DNA of 64,000 nucleotides from DATDAH01 sp963792205 (GCA_963792205.1 CAWBVI010000004.1:558001-622000); one strand, 5' to 3'. Positions 53,042-62,387 are shown, counted from the first letter of the stretch. The notes: generated by a model not told the origin, from the letters alone. Numbers and translations: made by a program.

Positions 53042-55081
53042 TCAGGGGCCGTAGTCGGGCCAGGTGGTCGCGGGGGGTTGCTGGCCCCGGCCCGGTTGGG
53101 TCCAGTCGCAGACGCCGGTCGGGAAGACGGCCCCCAGCCGCGAGCGCTGCTCGTCGGTGAGGTCCAGGTCGGCGTCGACCTCGACCAGCGGAGCCAGCGA
53201 GCACGAGATCACGTCGCCGCTGATCGGACCGCCGGCCGCGGTGCGGGGATCACCCATCACCGGAAAGGCGTCGAGACAGGGCCCGGGCTCGTCGTAGAGC
53301 TCCCACCCGCCGGTCAGCACCTCGCCGTCGGGCAGGGTGCAGCGGTTCACCGCCGCCGCCGGCCGTTCGCCGGTCGTGAGCCACTCGTCCAGGATGGCGA
53401 TGGGGTCGTCACCGCCGATGTCGCCGGTGAGCGTCCCCACGAGGTCACCGCCACCCGCCGCCGAGGTCCACAGCAGGAGATCCGGGTCATCCCCGCCGTC
53501 GACGCGGAGGCGCTCCCGGATGCTGAAGGCGTGGAACCGGGTGTGGATGTCGCCGAAGGGGTCGGTGTACGGGCTCCGCAGGATGATCGGCAGGTCCTGC
53601 AGCGGTCCCTCGCCGGTGATCGCGCCGACCTCGTAGCCGAGGGCCGCGGTGTCGTCGTCGATCATCGTCCGGCCCTCGACGATGTTGCCGTCGATGTCCC
53701 AGCCGCCGATCTCCTCGTTCAGCGTGACGAACTCCTCGGCGTCGATCACCCCCGCCCGGAAGGCCTCCAGCCCGTACTGGATCCCCTCGCTGGAGAGCAC
53801 CCGCCGGGCGAAGCCGGTGTCGGGATCGGTGCCGAACACGTTCACGTTCGAGTCCTGGAGGGTGCAGCGCACACCGCCGGGGTCGTCCGCCGAATAGACG
53901 TCCTCGGGCGGGATGGCCGGGTCACAGCCGTCGGTCGGGTCGATGCCGCCGACGAAGAGGCGGTCCCAGCTGCCGCACGTGCCGGAGGTGAGGTGGCCGT
54001 TGATGGCCGCCCGCTGCTCTTCGCTCAACCGGCGCCCCGAGGGCGTGTCGTAGTACCGGGCGAGGAGGCCGCAGTCGCTCACCCCAGGGGCGATCGAGAG
54101 GGCGTCCGGGAACGGCGCCGCCGGGGAGAGGGCATCGAGCAGGCCGGGCTGGTTCTGGGCCACCAGCAGCTGCTGGATGGCCCCCCCTGACCCGCCGTCG
54201 CCGATGGTGAACTCGGGCAGGCCGTAGGTCTCGATGAAGCGCTCCCGGGTCATGAGCGCCGCTTCGGCCGAGACGACCGGGTTGCAGATCGTCTGGAAGG
54301 TGTCGAGGGTGTTGGTGGCGAGGGCGTACCCGCGGGAGAGGAGGTCCTCGTCGATCCCCGTGCCCAGGTCGAAGCCCTGGCCGTAGGTGGTCCCACAGCC
54401 GCCACCGAAGCGGAAGACCAGCCGGCGGTTCCAGTCGTCGGGGAACCAGATCGTGTAGATGCCCCGATCGATGACGCCCCGCTCCATGGTCACCGAGACC
54501 GGTGCCCCGTCCGGGCCCTCGATGATCTCGGACTCCGTCACGGCGTCGGCGGAGCAGTCGTCGTCGAGGGGTGGCCCGAGGCCGGCTTCCTCGGTGTGAC
54601 AGATCCAGGGCTCCAGGTGGTCACCGGAGAAGACCGGCCCGGTCACCGGATGGTTGGTGATGGCCAGCGCCGCGGTCTGACCACCGGCGGTGACCTCGAC
54701 CAGGTGGTCACCCTCTGACATGCCACCGAGCACGCCGAACGGGCGCGCCCCCGGATCGATGGCCACCAGGTCGTCCTCGACGGGCTCGCCGTCGATCGTG
54801 AACTGCCACGAAGCGCCGTCGGTGATGACGTCGCCGCCCAGCCCCAGGTACACGTCGCCACCGGTCACGGCGTCGGCCCGGGTCGAGAGCGTGGTGATGA
54901 CCAGGCCTTCCTCGGGTGACGTGGCCGTCGTCGTGACCCCCTCGGTGGACTGTTCGGCCATCGCCGCCGCGAAGGGATCGTCATCCGCACTGGTCGACGG
55001 CGAGGCCCCGTCGGCGCCGCTGCATCCGGCCAGAATGAGGGCGCCGACGAAGAGCAGCAGCACACACCCCTCCCGTCGCAT
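53042..55081 (-). CDS. DUF6351 family lipoprotein (probable serine hydrolase)
   Basis: 679 residues. Lipobox LLLFVGALILAGCSGADGAS, then a beta-rich domain and an alpha/beta-hydrolase-like part with FRFGGGCGTTYGQGFDLGTG and the elbow GDGGSGGAIQQLLVAQNQPG holding the likely Ser nucleophile. The ending VCDWTQPGRGQQPPATTWPD is typical of DUF6351 as I know it. Several cysteines suggest disulphides. Substrate unknown; perhaps an extracellular esterase. Start ATG 55081. Confidence 0.8.
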   Translation of the reverse strand: MRREGCVLLLFVGALILAGCSGADGASPSTSADDDPFAAAMAEQSTEGVTTTATSPEEGLVITTLSTRADAVTGGDVYLGLGGDVITDGASWQFTIDGEPVEDDLVAIDPGARPFGVLGGMSEGDHLVEVTAGGQTAALAITNHPVTGPVFSGDHLEPWICHTEEAGLGPPLDDDCSADAVTESEIIEGPDGAPVSVTMERGVIDRGIYTIWFPDDWNRRLVFRFGGGCGTTYGQGFDLGTGIDEDLLSRGYALATNTLDTFQTICNPVVSAEAALMTRERFIETYGLPEFTIGDGGSGGAIQQLLVAQNQPGLLDALSPAAPFPDALSIAPGVSDCGLLARYYDTPSGRRLSEEQRAAINGHLTSGTCGSWDRLFVGGIDPTDGCDPAIPPEDVYSADDPGGVRCTLQDSNVNVFGTDPDTGFARRVLSSEGIQYGLEAFRAGVIDAEEFVTLNEEIGGWDIDGNIVEGRTMIDDDTAALGYEVGAITGEGPLQDLPIILRSPYTDPFGDIHTRFHAFSIRERLRVDGGDDPDLLLWTSAAGGGDLVGTLTGDIGGDDPIAILDEWLTTGERPAAAVNRCTLPDGEVLTGGWELYDEPGPCLDAFPVMGDPRTAAGGPISGDVISCSLAPLVEVDADLDLTDEQRSRLGAVFPTGVCDWTQPGRGQQPPATTWPDYGP

Positions 55082-55177
55082 TGTCGGGGGATGCTAAGCC
55101 CTGCGAGTGGCGACCGGATCGCGGCTCGAACGGACCGGCTTCCACGGCTGGCCCGGCGAACGCCAGACTGTGCGGCG

Positions 55178-56143
55178 GTGAGCACGAGGTGGGGCATCGC
55201 GGCGACGGGCGGGATCGCGGCAAGCTTCGCCCAGGCCCTGCACGAGACCCCGGAGGCCGAGCTGGTGGCCGTCGCTTCCCGGTCCCCGGAGCGAGCCGCC
55301 GTCTTCGCCGACGAGTGGGAGATCCCCCGCCGTCACGGCCGGTACGAGGACCTGGCCGACGACGACGACGTCGACGTGGTGTACGTGGCCACGCCGCAGT
55401 CCCGCCACGCCGACGACGCCTGCCTCTTCCTCGACCACGGCAAGCACGTCCTGTGCGAGAAGCCGCTGGCCATGACCGAGGCCGAGGTCGTGCGCATGGT
55501 CTCGTCGGCCCAGCTCGCCGGTCGCTTCCTCATGGAGGCCATCTGGAGCCGCTTCCTCCCGGCCTATGTGACCCTGTGGGAGCTGCTGGCCCAGGGCCGC
55601 ATCGGCGAGCCGCTCCTGGTCGAGGCCGACTTCGGGTTCCGGATGCCCGTCGACGCCGCCCACCGCCTCTTCGACCCCGCCCGGGGCGGGGGCGCCCTGC
55701 TCGACCTCGGCATCTACCCGCTCCAGCTCGCCTCGCTGGTGCTCGGCATCCCCGACCGGATCGTGGCCGGCGGGCACGAGGGCAACACCGGCGTCGACGA
55801 GACCGTGGCCGCCGTCCTGCACCACCCCGGTGGTCGCATGGCTGTGGTCAAGGCCTCGATCCGGGTCAACCTGGCCTGCACCGCACGCATCGCCGGCACC
55901 GAGGGCAGCATCGAGCTCCCCGCCTTCATGCACTGCCCCGACAGCCTCACCCTGCGGGACGCCTTCGGCCAGGCCGAGGTGCTCGAGCGGCCGGTCGTGG
56001 GTGAGGGGCTGCGCTACCAGGTCGACGAGGTCCACCGCTGCCTCGCTGAGGGCGCCCTGGAGACGCCGTTCATGGCCCTGGCCGAGTCGGCCCGGCTCGC
56101 CGCCTCGATGGACACCATCCGGGACCAGATCGACCCCGGTTGA
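55178..56143 (+). CDS. Gfo/Idh/MocA family oxidoreductase
   Basis: 321 residues. Rossmann start WGIAATGGIAASFAQALHET, strand VDVVYVATPQSRHADDACLF, and the EKP motif LCEKPLAMTEAEV with catalytic Lys. C-terminal alpha/beta domain GGALLDLGIYPLQLASLVLG. Family members use NAD(P) to oxidise sugars or dihydrodiols; the layout resembles dimeric dihydrodiol dehydrogenases. GTG 55178 begins the Rossmann strand; upstream in-frame sequence is not conserved-looking. Stands alone. Confidence 0.88.
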   Translation: MSTRWGIAATGGIAASFAQALHETPEAELVAVASRSPERAAVFADEWEIPRRHGRYEDLADDDDVDVVYVATPQSRHADDACLFLDHGKHVLCEKPLAMTEAEVVRMVSSAQLAGRFLMEAIWSRFLPAYVTLWELLAQGRIGEPLLVEADFGFRMPVDAAHRLFDPARGGGALLDLGIYPLQLASLVLGIPDRIVAGGHEGNTGVDETVAAVLHHPGGRMAVVKASIRVNLACTARIAGTEGSIELPAFMHCPDSLTLRDAFGQAEVLERPVVGEGLRYQVDEVHRCLAEGALETPFMALAESARLAASMDTIRDQIDPG

Positions 56144-56166
56144 GGCGCGTCGTCAGCGCCTCCTGA

Positions 56167-56803
56167 CTAGAGCAGGTCGGTCTTCTCGCCGCCGAAGTGC
56201 TGCAGGCCCCGGTCCTCCCGGCGGAAGCGACGGTGGACGTCCTGCTGGGTCGCCCGCAGCAGGATGCGGTGCACGAGCAGCGGCAGCGCCAGGGTGGCCG
56301 TCGCCAGCGGCTCCGGGAGCGGCTCGGGCCGGTCGAGCTGGAAGTAGGCGCCGACCCCCTCGGTGCGGGTCTGGGTGACCGTGGCGACGACCTCGTCGGC
56401 CAGGTTCCAGATCCAGGCCCCGCCGAAGGCATGGGGGTCGCGGGTCTCCTGCACGAGGACCTTGCCCACCTGCTCCTCGCCCCACACGACGAAGGGTTGG
56501 GCCATCGCCCCGATCGGGTTGCCGTCCACACCGAGGATCGGGAGCGAGTTGGTCGACAGGGCGTCCAGGAACTTGGCCGGCTCGGCGAACCCGACCACCG
56601 CGGTGCCGGCCGGGATCGAGCAGCCAGTAGGTGGCCCGCTGCAGGGCCCCCGAGGTGGTGAAGCGCACCGAGCCGACCGGCGTCCCCGTGCGGTCGGCGA
56701 CCGACCAGACCGAGTCGGTCTCCGTGAAGATGACGCTGCGGGTCTGGTTGGCCTCCAGCCGGTACCAGAACGCGAGCGATGGTTGATCCTTCATCGCACC
56801 CAT
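56167..56803 (-). CDS. Hypothetical protein (LURP-one/scramblase-like?), frameshifted
   Basis: About 212 residues. N-terminal part: SLAFWYRLEANQTRSVIFTE, SVWSVADRTGTPVGSVRFTT; after a +1 shift near 56617 it continues IPAGTAVVGFAEPAKFLDAL, ILGVDGNPIGAMAQPFVVWG and AWIWNLADEVVATVTQTRTE. The alternating hydrophobic strands resemble a tubby/LURP-one-like beta barrel, but I cannot name the family. There is no clear signal peptide. Its ATG at 56803 is four bases after the enoyl-CoA hydratase stop, so the two are co-transcribed. Confidence 0.55.
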
Positions 56804-56807
56804 CCGA

Positions 56808-57644
56808 TCAGAGCGGCTGCCACGTCGGCGCACGGCCCTCGCGGAAGGCGGCGAAGGCCTCGGTCAGCTCGCCCGTGGCCGTGCACATCACCTGCGTGCG
56901 GTTCTCGAGGTCGAGGGCGTGACGGAGGCTCGGCGAGTCCACCGTCTGCCACATGGTCTCCTTGGTCATCCAGACCGCGAGCGGGCCGTTCTCGGCGATC
57001 TCGCGGGCGGTGGCCAGCGACCGCTCGACGACCTCGCCGTCGGGGACGACGTCCAGCACGAGACCCATCGCCTGCGCCTCCGCGGCGTCGAAGGTGCGCC
57101 CGGTGAGGAGCAACTCGGCCGACCGCGATGCCCCGACCAGCCGAGGCAGGTGGTACGAGGTCCCCATGTCACAGGCGGACACGCCCCGCTTGATGAACAC
57201 CGCGCCGAAGGTGGCCGACTCGGTGGCGAAGCGGACGTCGCAGGCCAGCGCGAGGGCGAACCCCCCGCCCACCGCCGCACCGTTGACCGCGGCGATGACG
57301 GGCTGGCGCAGCCGGTGGATCTTCTCGAACAGGGCGGCCATGAGCTCTTGGCTGGCGAAGGTCTTTACGACGGGGTTCTGGGCCTTGGCCGCCAGCCCGC
57401 CGATCGGCGACGTCTCCGTGCCCGCGCTGTCCTCGGCCGTGGCCCGCATGTCCGCCCCCGCGCTGAAACCCTCTCCGGCGCCGGTGATGACGACCACCCG
57501 CAGCCGCGGGTCCGCGCCGATCTCGTCGACCACCGCGTGCAGCTCGCCCAGGGTCCGCCCGGCCAGCGCGTTGCGCCGCTCCGGCCGGTCGATCGTCACC
57601 AGGACGATCCCGTCCTCCACCTCGTCCGTCCTCACGTGCTCCAT
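56808..57644 (-). CDS. Enoyl-CoA hydratase/isomerase family protein
   Basis: 278 residues, crotonase family. VVITGAGEGFSAGADMRATA gives the first oxyanion loop; VNGAAVGGGFALALACDVRF the second; then FIKRGVSACDMGTSYHLPRL, where the usual Glu of the first catalytic position is not obvious. A 20-residue insert (TSPIGGLAAKAQNPVVKTFA) precedes it. It could be an isomerase or hydratase of branched or cyclic acyl-CoAs. ATG 57644 is chosen; upstream GTG/ATG starts add an unlikely leader. Confidence 0.85.
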   Translation of the reverse strand: MEHVRTDEVEDGIVLVTIDRPERRNALAGRTLGELHAVVDEIGADPRLRVVVITGAGEGFSAGADMRATAEDSAGTETSPIGGLAAKAQNPVVKTFASQELMAALFEKIHRLRQPVIAAVNGAAVGGGFALALACDVRFATESATFGAVFIKRGVSACDMGTSYHLPRLVGASRSAELLLTGRTFDAAEAQAMGLVLDVVPDGEVVERSLATAREIAENGPLAVWMTKETMWQTVDSPSLRHALDLENRTQVMCTATGELTEAFAAFREGRAPTWQPL

Positions 57645-57684
57645 GAGCACGATCCTGGCACCTGCTGCTTCGTAGGCTCCTCCC

Positions 57685-58188
57685 ATGGCGATCGTTCGGG
57701 AAGAACCGAGCTTCACGGCCGGAGACCGCGAGATGCTCGAAGGATGGCTCGACTACCACCGGGCCACGCTGCTGAAGAAGTGCGAGGGGTTGAACGACGA
57801 CCAGCTCCGGACCCGGGCCGTGCCCCCGTCGTCGCTCAGCCTGCTCGGTCTGGTGCGACACATGACCGAGGTGGAGTACGGCTGGTTCAACATGGACCTC
57901 GGCGGGACCGAGCTCGATTCGATCTACTGCAGCCCGGCCAACCCCGACGGCGACTTCGACGACGTCGACACGGCCAACGTGGCCGAAGCGTTCGACCGCT
58001 TCGAGCAGGAGATCGCCCGTAGCCGGGGCATCGCCGCCTCCCGGGATCTCGACCTCCGGACTCGGGCACCGAACGGAAAGCCGCTGACCCTGCGCTGGGT
58101 CCTCTGCCACATGATCGAGGAGTACGCCCGTCACAACGGCCACGCCGACCTGCTCCGCGAGCAGATCGACGGCACCACCGGCGACTGA
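57685..58188 (+). CDS. DinB family (DUF664) protein
   Basis: 167 residues, four-helix DinB/YfiT-like bundle. LDYHRATLLKKCEGLNDDQL, SSLSLLGLVRHMTEVEYGWF (first His ligand) and LRWVLCHMIEEYARHNGHAD (second and third His). Proteins of this type include mycothiol-dependent enzymes and metal-binding hydrolases; actinobacterial context makes a thiol-dependent role possible. It is divergent from the enoyl-CoA hydratase, 40 bases apart. Confidence 0.88.
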   Translation: MAIVREEPSFTAGDREMLEGWLDYHRATLLKKCEGLNDDQLRTRAVPPSSLSLLGLVRHMTEVEYGWFNMDLGGTELDSIYCSPANPDGDFDDVDTANVAEAFDRFEQEIARSRGIAASRDLDLRTRAPNGKPLTLRWVLCHMIEEYARHNGHADLLREQIDGTTGD

Positions 58189-58209
58189 GCGGGCCCGTGA
58201 CCTAGTGGG

Positions 58210-59436
58210 TCACCAGGCGCGGAGGACCTGGGCCTTGTCGAAGGCGTTGCAGGTCGACTCGAGGGGGTAGTCGTCGGGCTCGAGGACCTCGGCCACGGCA
58301 CCGACCGTGGGACCGACCTCGTCGGCCAGCGGCCTCAGGGCGTCCAGGTCGAAGCCGAAGAAGCCCGCCGCGTTGGTCTCGACCATGGCTCGGACCTCGG
58401 CCTCGGCGATGCCGCCGAACGCGGCCCGCAGGGCCTCGGTGGTGAAGCCGTAGCTGCCCTCGGAGTGCGGGTAGTCGGCGCCCCACATGATGCGGTCGAC
58501 GCCGATGTCGTGGCGCAGCGGCGCCTCGCTCGGCCGCAGGAAGCTCGCCCCGAGCCAGAAGTTGCGGTGGAAGTACTCGGCCGGCGTCATCGACATGCCG
58601 GCGGCGACGGCGCCGAAGTAGAGGGATTCGGCCGCCTCGGGCAGGGTCATCCGGCGGTAGAACCAGTCGAGGGTCTCCAGCCCCCGGGGCAGCCACGCCA
58701 CCCCCTGCTCGGTCAACACGACCCTGAGGCCTGGGTAGCGCTCGAGCACCCCGCCGAAGATGAGGTGCCAGACCGGGCGGTGGGCGAACCACGGCAGCTC
58801 GATGAGCATCATGGCCCGGGCCGCTTCGTGGTCGCCGTAGTCGGGCAGCCCACCTCCGCCGTGGACCTGGATGGGCACGTCGAGCTCCTCGCAGGTCTGC
58901 CACAGCGGCTCGTAGTGCGGCTCCCAGAGGCCGGGCAGCCCCGAGTTGGGCGGGACCGACGGCAGCAGCACGCCCGCCAGCAGCGGGAAGTGCTCCTTGG
59001 CCCACCGGATCTCGGCCACGGCGTCGTCGATCCGGTTGACGAACACCTGGACGACCCCCGAGCGGCGCCCGGGCGCGGCGGCACAGAAGTCGGCCATCCA
59101 CCGGTTGTGGGCCTGCAGCCCGGCCCAGCGCCGGTCGTAGGCCTCCTCGGTCGGGGGCAGGGCGACCAGGTTCCCCTCCTCGAAGAAGGGCGGCACCGTG
59201 TTGGGGAACAGCACCTCGGCCACGATCCCGTCGGCCTGGGTCTCCTCCAGCCGCCGGGCCGAGTCCCAGCTCCGGTAGGCCGTGGGCGCCTGCAGGTCGG
59301 CGAACGGGTTGACGTACGTCGGGGCCCAGGCATCGAAGTCGTCGTGCCAGCGCGACGCCAAGTAGTCCCGGTACTCGTACAGCTCGGCCCCGGCGTGCCC
59401 GTCCGAGGAGATCACGGCGTAGGTGGAGGGGCTCAC
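58210..59436 (-). CDS. Amidohydrolase_2 (COG2159) family protein
   Basis: 408 residues, intact. Motif areas: YAVISSDGHAGAELYEYRDY, RWAGLQAHNRWMADFCAAAP, VPIQVHGGGGLPDYGDHEAA, and IMWGADYPHSEGSYGFTTEA with the strand-8 Asp. It is a third paralogue, more distant from those at 21591 and 59433. GTG 59436 overlaps the preceding gene's stop (GTGA). Metal-dependent decarboxylase or hydrolase; substrate unknown. Confidence 0.87.
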   Translation of the reverse strand: MSPSTYAVISSDGHAGAELYEYRDYLASRWHDDFDAWAPTYVNPFADLQAPTAYRSWDSARRLEETQADGIVAEVLFPNTVPPFFEEGNLVALPPTEEAYDRRWAGLQAHNRWMADFCAAAPGRRSGVVQVFVNRIDDAVAEIRWAKEHFPLLAGVLLPSVPPNSGLPGLWEPHYEPLWQTCEELDVPIQVHGGGGLPDYGDHEAARAMMLIELPWFAHRPVWHLIFGGVLERYPGLRVVLTEQGVAWLPRGLETLDWFYRRMTLPEAAESLYFGAVAAGMSMTPAEYFHRNFWLGASFLRPSEAPLRHDIGVDRIMWGADYPHSEGSYGFTTEALRAAFGGIAEAEVRAMVETNAAGFFGFDLDALRPLADEVGPTVGAVAEVLEPDDYPLESTCNAFDKAQVLRAW

Positions 59437-61565
59437 AGCAGCTCCATGGCGCTCGGGGGGAGGTCCCCGTCGGCGATGGCGTCGGCCCGGGCGTGAAGGA
59501 GCTTGGCCGCGCGGTCGAGGTCGTGGCTGATGATGAACTTCCCGGCTTTGATCCCGGCGACGGCGAACCGCCCGAGGGCGAGGAGATCGACCACCTCGAC
59601 GTCGCGGCCGGCGGCCTCGAGCTGAGCTTTGAACTCGGCAAAGGTCGTCCCCGGTGCCGGGGCCCGCTCCTTGAGCCGGGCCAGCTCTGGGGGCCGGTTG
59701 CGTTGGGCCGTCCAGAGGCCCGTCTCCAGCAGCCCGCCGCTCGGGTAGAAGATGGCCGCCTGGAGGTCGACCTCGGCTTGGGCGAACTGGTGGGCCAGCG
59801 CCTCGGTGAAGCAGGTGACGGCCGCCTTGGACGAGGCGTAGACCGAGGCATAGGGCACCGGGGCGATGCCTCCATCGCCCGACGAGGTGTTGATGACCAT
59901 CCCGGGCTCGCCCGACTCGATCATGCGAGGGACGAAGGACAGCACGCCGTTCGCCGTCCCGAAGACGTTGACGGAGAAGCACCAGCGCCAGTCGTTGGCC
60001 TCCTGCTCCCACGGCTTGCCGCCTCCGCCAGAGGAGACGCCGGCGTTGTTGAACAACAGGTGGCAGGCGCCCTCGGTGGCGAAGACGTCGGCCGCCAGCG
60101 CCTCGAAGGACTCGGGGTCGGCGACGTCGGTGCGCACGCCCCGCACCTCACCCCGGTCGGACAGGTCGGCAACGGTGGCGTCGAGCACGGGGGCCTCGAC
60201 GTCGGCGATGACGACCCGGGCCCTCTCTTCGAGCAGCGCCTCGACGATCCCCCGCCCGATCCCCGCGGCCCCACCGGTGACCACCGCGACCTTCCCGGCC
60301 AGATCGTTCATACGCGGGGCCCGCACGTCGTACTCGGCCTTCCACCAGCGGGCGTTGGCCACCTCGTCGGGGTCGGTGCGCAGTGTCGAATCCTGGTTCA
60401 GGTCCTCGGGGGTGGGGCCGACCCGGGTCGCGATCGGGGCCAGCTCGGCCAGGTCGAAGCCGTAGCAGCGGGCCGCGGTCTCGCCCAGCAGCTTGCGGGT
60501 GTCCTCGACCGGCACGTCGGCGAAGTCGGACTGCAGCTTGGCGTGGGTGTGCGGCCAGGTGCCCTCGGGGTGGGGGTAGTCCGTGCCCCACATCACCACG
60601 TCACAGCCGATGATGTGGCGGCGCCGGATCTCCTCCCGCGACATGGTGGAGGCGCCGATGAAGATGTTCTCGCCGAAGTAGTCCGACGGCAGCTTGGAGA
60701 TCTTGCCCTTCATGAGGGCGGCCATCTTCTTCGTGGTGTGCCCGCCGCCGAGGTACTGGTCCCACTTCCACATCATGTCGGTGGACCAGTAGGCGGCGGC
60801 CTCGGTGACCACGAACTTCAGCCCGGGGAACCGTTCGAAGGCCCCGGAGAAGAGGAGGTGCCACATCGGCCGGGTGGCCCACCAGACGACCTCGGCCAGG
60901 TAGATGCCGATGTGCTCGCCCATCTCCTCGCGTGGGGCCTCGCCCGAGTGGGTGTGGACCGGAAAGCCCGCCGCCTCGCACGCCGCCCAGACCGGGTCGT
61001 ACGCGGCGTCGTTGTAGGGCAGGCGGTCCCGCCACATGGTCGGGACCATCACCCCCCGGATGCCGGGCTGGCCGGCCAGCCACTCCACCTCGGCCACCCC
61101 TTGCTCGATGTCGTGGGCGATGGGCACGAGCGCGATGCCGCCGCGGCGTTCGGGGCTGTGGCTGCACATCTCGACCAGGAAGCGGTTGTGGGCCCGGGCC
61201 CCGGCGTAGGCCAGCTCCGGGTCGTCGATCATCCCGGCGCCCAGTCCGGCACCGAAGGGGGGCGAGGCGTTGCCGGTGATGGCGTCGGCGTCGGCGAACA
61301 TCACCTCGGCCGACACGCCGTCGGCGTCGAGCTCCTTGTCCCGCTGCTCGGGATCGAAGGCGCCGCGGAGGCCCTCTTCGTTCTCGGTCTCCCAGCCCAT
61401 GATGTAGTCGTAGTTGAGCTTCAAGGCCTCGTCCCGCGAGGCCTGGGTCTCGGCCAGGTACTCGTCGAAGCGCGCGTGATAGCGCTCCTCCAGGTAGGGC
61501 CGATACTCGGCCGCGGGCAGGCCGCAGTGCGAGTCGGCCGAGATGATCGTGTACTTGTCGGTCAC
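59433..61565 (-). CDS. Amidohydrolase-SDR fusion protein
   Basis: 710 residues in one frame. Residues 1-410 are an amidohydrolase_2 domain (TIISADSHCGLPAAEYRPYL, VHTHSGEAPREEMGEH, VMWGTDYPHPEGTWPHTHAK); from about residue 418 an SDR starts (MNDLAGKVAVVTGGAAGIGR) with NTSSGDGGIAPVPYASVYAS, SKAAVT and FYPSGGLLETGLW. Both halves are closest to the separate pair at 21591-23690. At the junction the sequence cgtATGAac would give an ATGA overlap if the first half were read one base later, so fusion by a stray +1 insertion is a real alternative (SDR start would be 60311). Overlaps the ADC-like gene by ATGA. Confidence 0.82.
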   Translation of the reverse strand: MTDKYTIISADSHCGLPAAEYRPYLEERYHARFDEYLAETQASRDEALKLNYDYIMGWETENEEGLRGAFDPEQRDKELDADGVSAEVMFADADAITGNASPPFGAGLGAGMIDDPELAYAGARAHNRFLVEMCSHSPERRGGIALVPIAHDIEQGVAEVEWLAGQPGIRGVMVPTMWRDRLPYNDAAYDPVWAACEAAGFPVHTHSGEAPREEMGEHIGIYLAEVVWWATRPMWHLLFSGAFERFPGLKFVVTEAAAYWSTDMMWKWDQYLGGGHTTKKMAALMKGKISKLPSDYFGENIFIGASTMSREEIRRRHIIGCDVVMWGTDYPHPEGTWPHTHAKLQSDFADVPVEDTRKLLGETAARCYGFDLAELAPIATRVGPTPEDLNQDSTLRTDPDEVANARWWKAEYDVRAPRMNDLAGKVAVVTGGAAGIGRGIVEALLEERARVVIADVEAPVLDATVADLSDRGEVRGVRTDVADPESFEALAADVFATEGACHLLFNNAGVSSGGGGKPWEQEANDWRWCFSVNVFGTANGVLSFVPRMIESGEPGMVINTSSGDGGIAPVPYASVYASSKAAVTCFTEALAHQFAQAEVDLQAAIFYPSGGLLETGLWTAQRNRPPELARLKERAPAPGTTFAEFKAQLEAAGRDVEVVDLLALGRFAVAGIKAGKFIISHDLDRAAKLLHARADAIADGDLPPSAMELL

Positions 61566-62338
61566 TTCTTCGCTCCCAGGACGGACAGGTCGTCGTAGCG
61601 CTGGTGCAGGAACGGGGTCAGGTCCTCCCTCGGCACCGGGCCGATCACCCGGCCCACCTGGGTGGACGCCCGCTCGGTCCAGTTGAGGTCGACCACCCGG
61701 CGCACGACCAGGTCGGCGACGGGGTCGAGGGGCGAGTCCTTCAGCACCACCTCACCGTCGATGGTCTCGTGGACCCGGGCCTTCTCGGTCTTCTCGCCGT
61801 AGACGAGGAGGGGATCCTGGTCGAGCGCGCCCGGGGACTCGGCCGACGGCGAGACCTTGAACCAGAAGTCGCACTTCGTCTTCTCGTAGGGCTCGCGGGC
61901 CTCGGTCACCGTCCCGCGGATCTCGCAGATGGTGAAGCCCATGCGGGCGATGCCCGCGTCGATGGCGTCACCGTCCCGGCGGGCCCACACGTCGGCGATC
62001 TTCTTGGGCTCGCCGTAGGTGTCCCGGCCACCGATGACCGACTGCTCGGTGGTCATGGGCATGAACAGCGGGTACTCGCCGAGCTGGTCGCCGTGGCGGG
62101 CGGCCACCCCGAACCAGCCGGCGCCGAACACCGGCAGCCCGGGCATCTCGACCGAGGTGATGGTCAGGCGGACGAGCGGCTCGTCGGCCGGCTCGAGCGG
62201 CTTCGGGAGGACGGCGGCGATCAGCTCGGGGTCGGTCTCGTAGACCGCGGTGACCGCGGTCGACCAGATCTCGGCCCGCGTCGCCTCGATCTCCCGGCTG
62301 CGCTGCTCGACCTTCGCGCCGTAGCGGATCTGGCTCAT
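61562..62338 (-). CDS. Acetoacetate decarboxylase (ADC) family protein
   Basis: 258 residues. The ADC core is seen in PVFGAGWFGVAARHGDQLGE, YPLFMPMTTEQSVIGGRDTY and GEPKKIADV, where Lys112 or Lys113 aligns with the Schiff-base lysine. Family members decarboxylate beta-keto acids or act as aldolase-dehydratases. It is the first gene of the second amidohydrolase module. ATG 62338 follows a GGGGGAA ribosome site. The partner TetR gene is divergent. Confidence 0.85.
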   Translation of the reverse strand: MSQIRYGAKVEQRSREIEATRAEIWSTAVTAVYETDPELIAAVLPKPLEPADEPLVRLTITSVEMPGLPVFGAGWFGVAARHGDQLGEYPLFMPMTTEQSVIGGRDTYGEPKKIADVWARRDGDAIDAGIARMGFTICEIRGTVTEAREPYEKTKCDFWFKVSPSAESPGALDQDPLLVYGEKTEKARVHETIDGEVVLKDSPLDPVADLVVRRVVDLNWTERASTQVGRVIGPVPREDLTPFLHQRYDDLSVLGAKK

Positions 62339-62371
62339 CGTTCCCCCTGGTCGACGGCGGTGCGGCGTCTC

Positions 62372-62386
62372 TGGAACACTGTTACA
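62372..62386. promoter_or_regulatory. TetR-type operator in the divergent ADC/TetR promoter
   Basis: TGGAACACTGTTACA is symmetric at 12 of 14 paired positions about a central base. It fills the 49-base gap between the two divergent starts, ending one base before the TetR ATG. Confidence 0.6.
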
Positions 62387-62387
62387 G

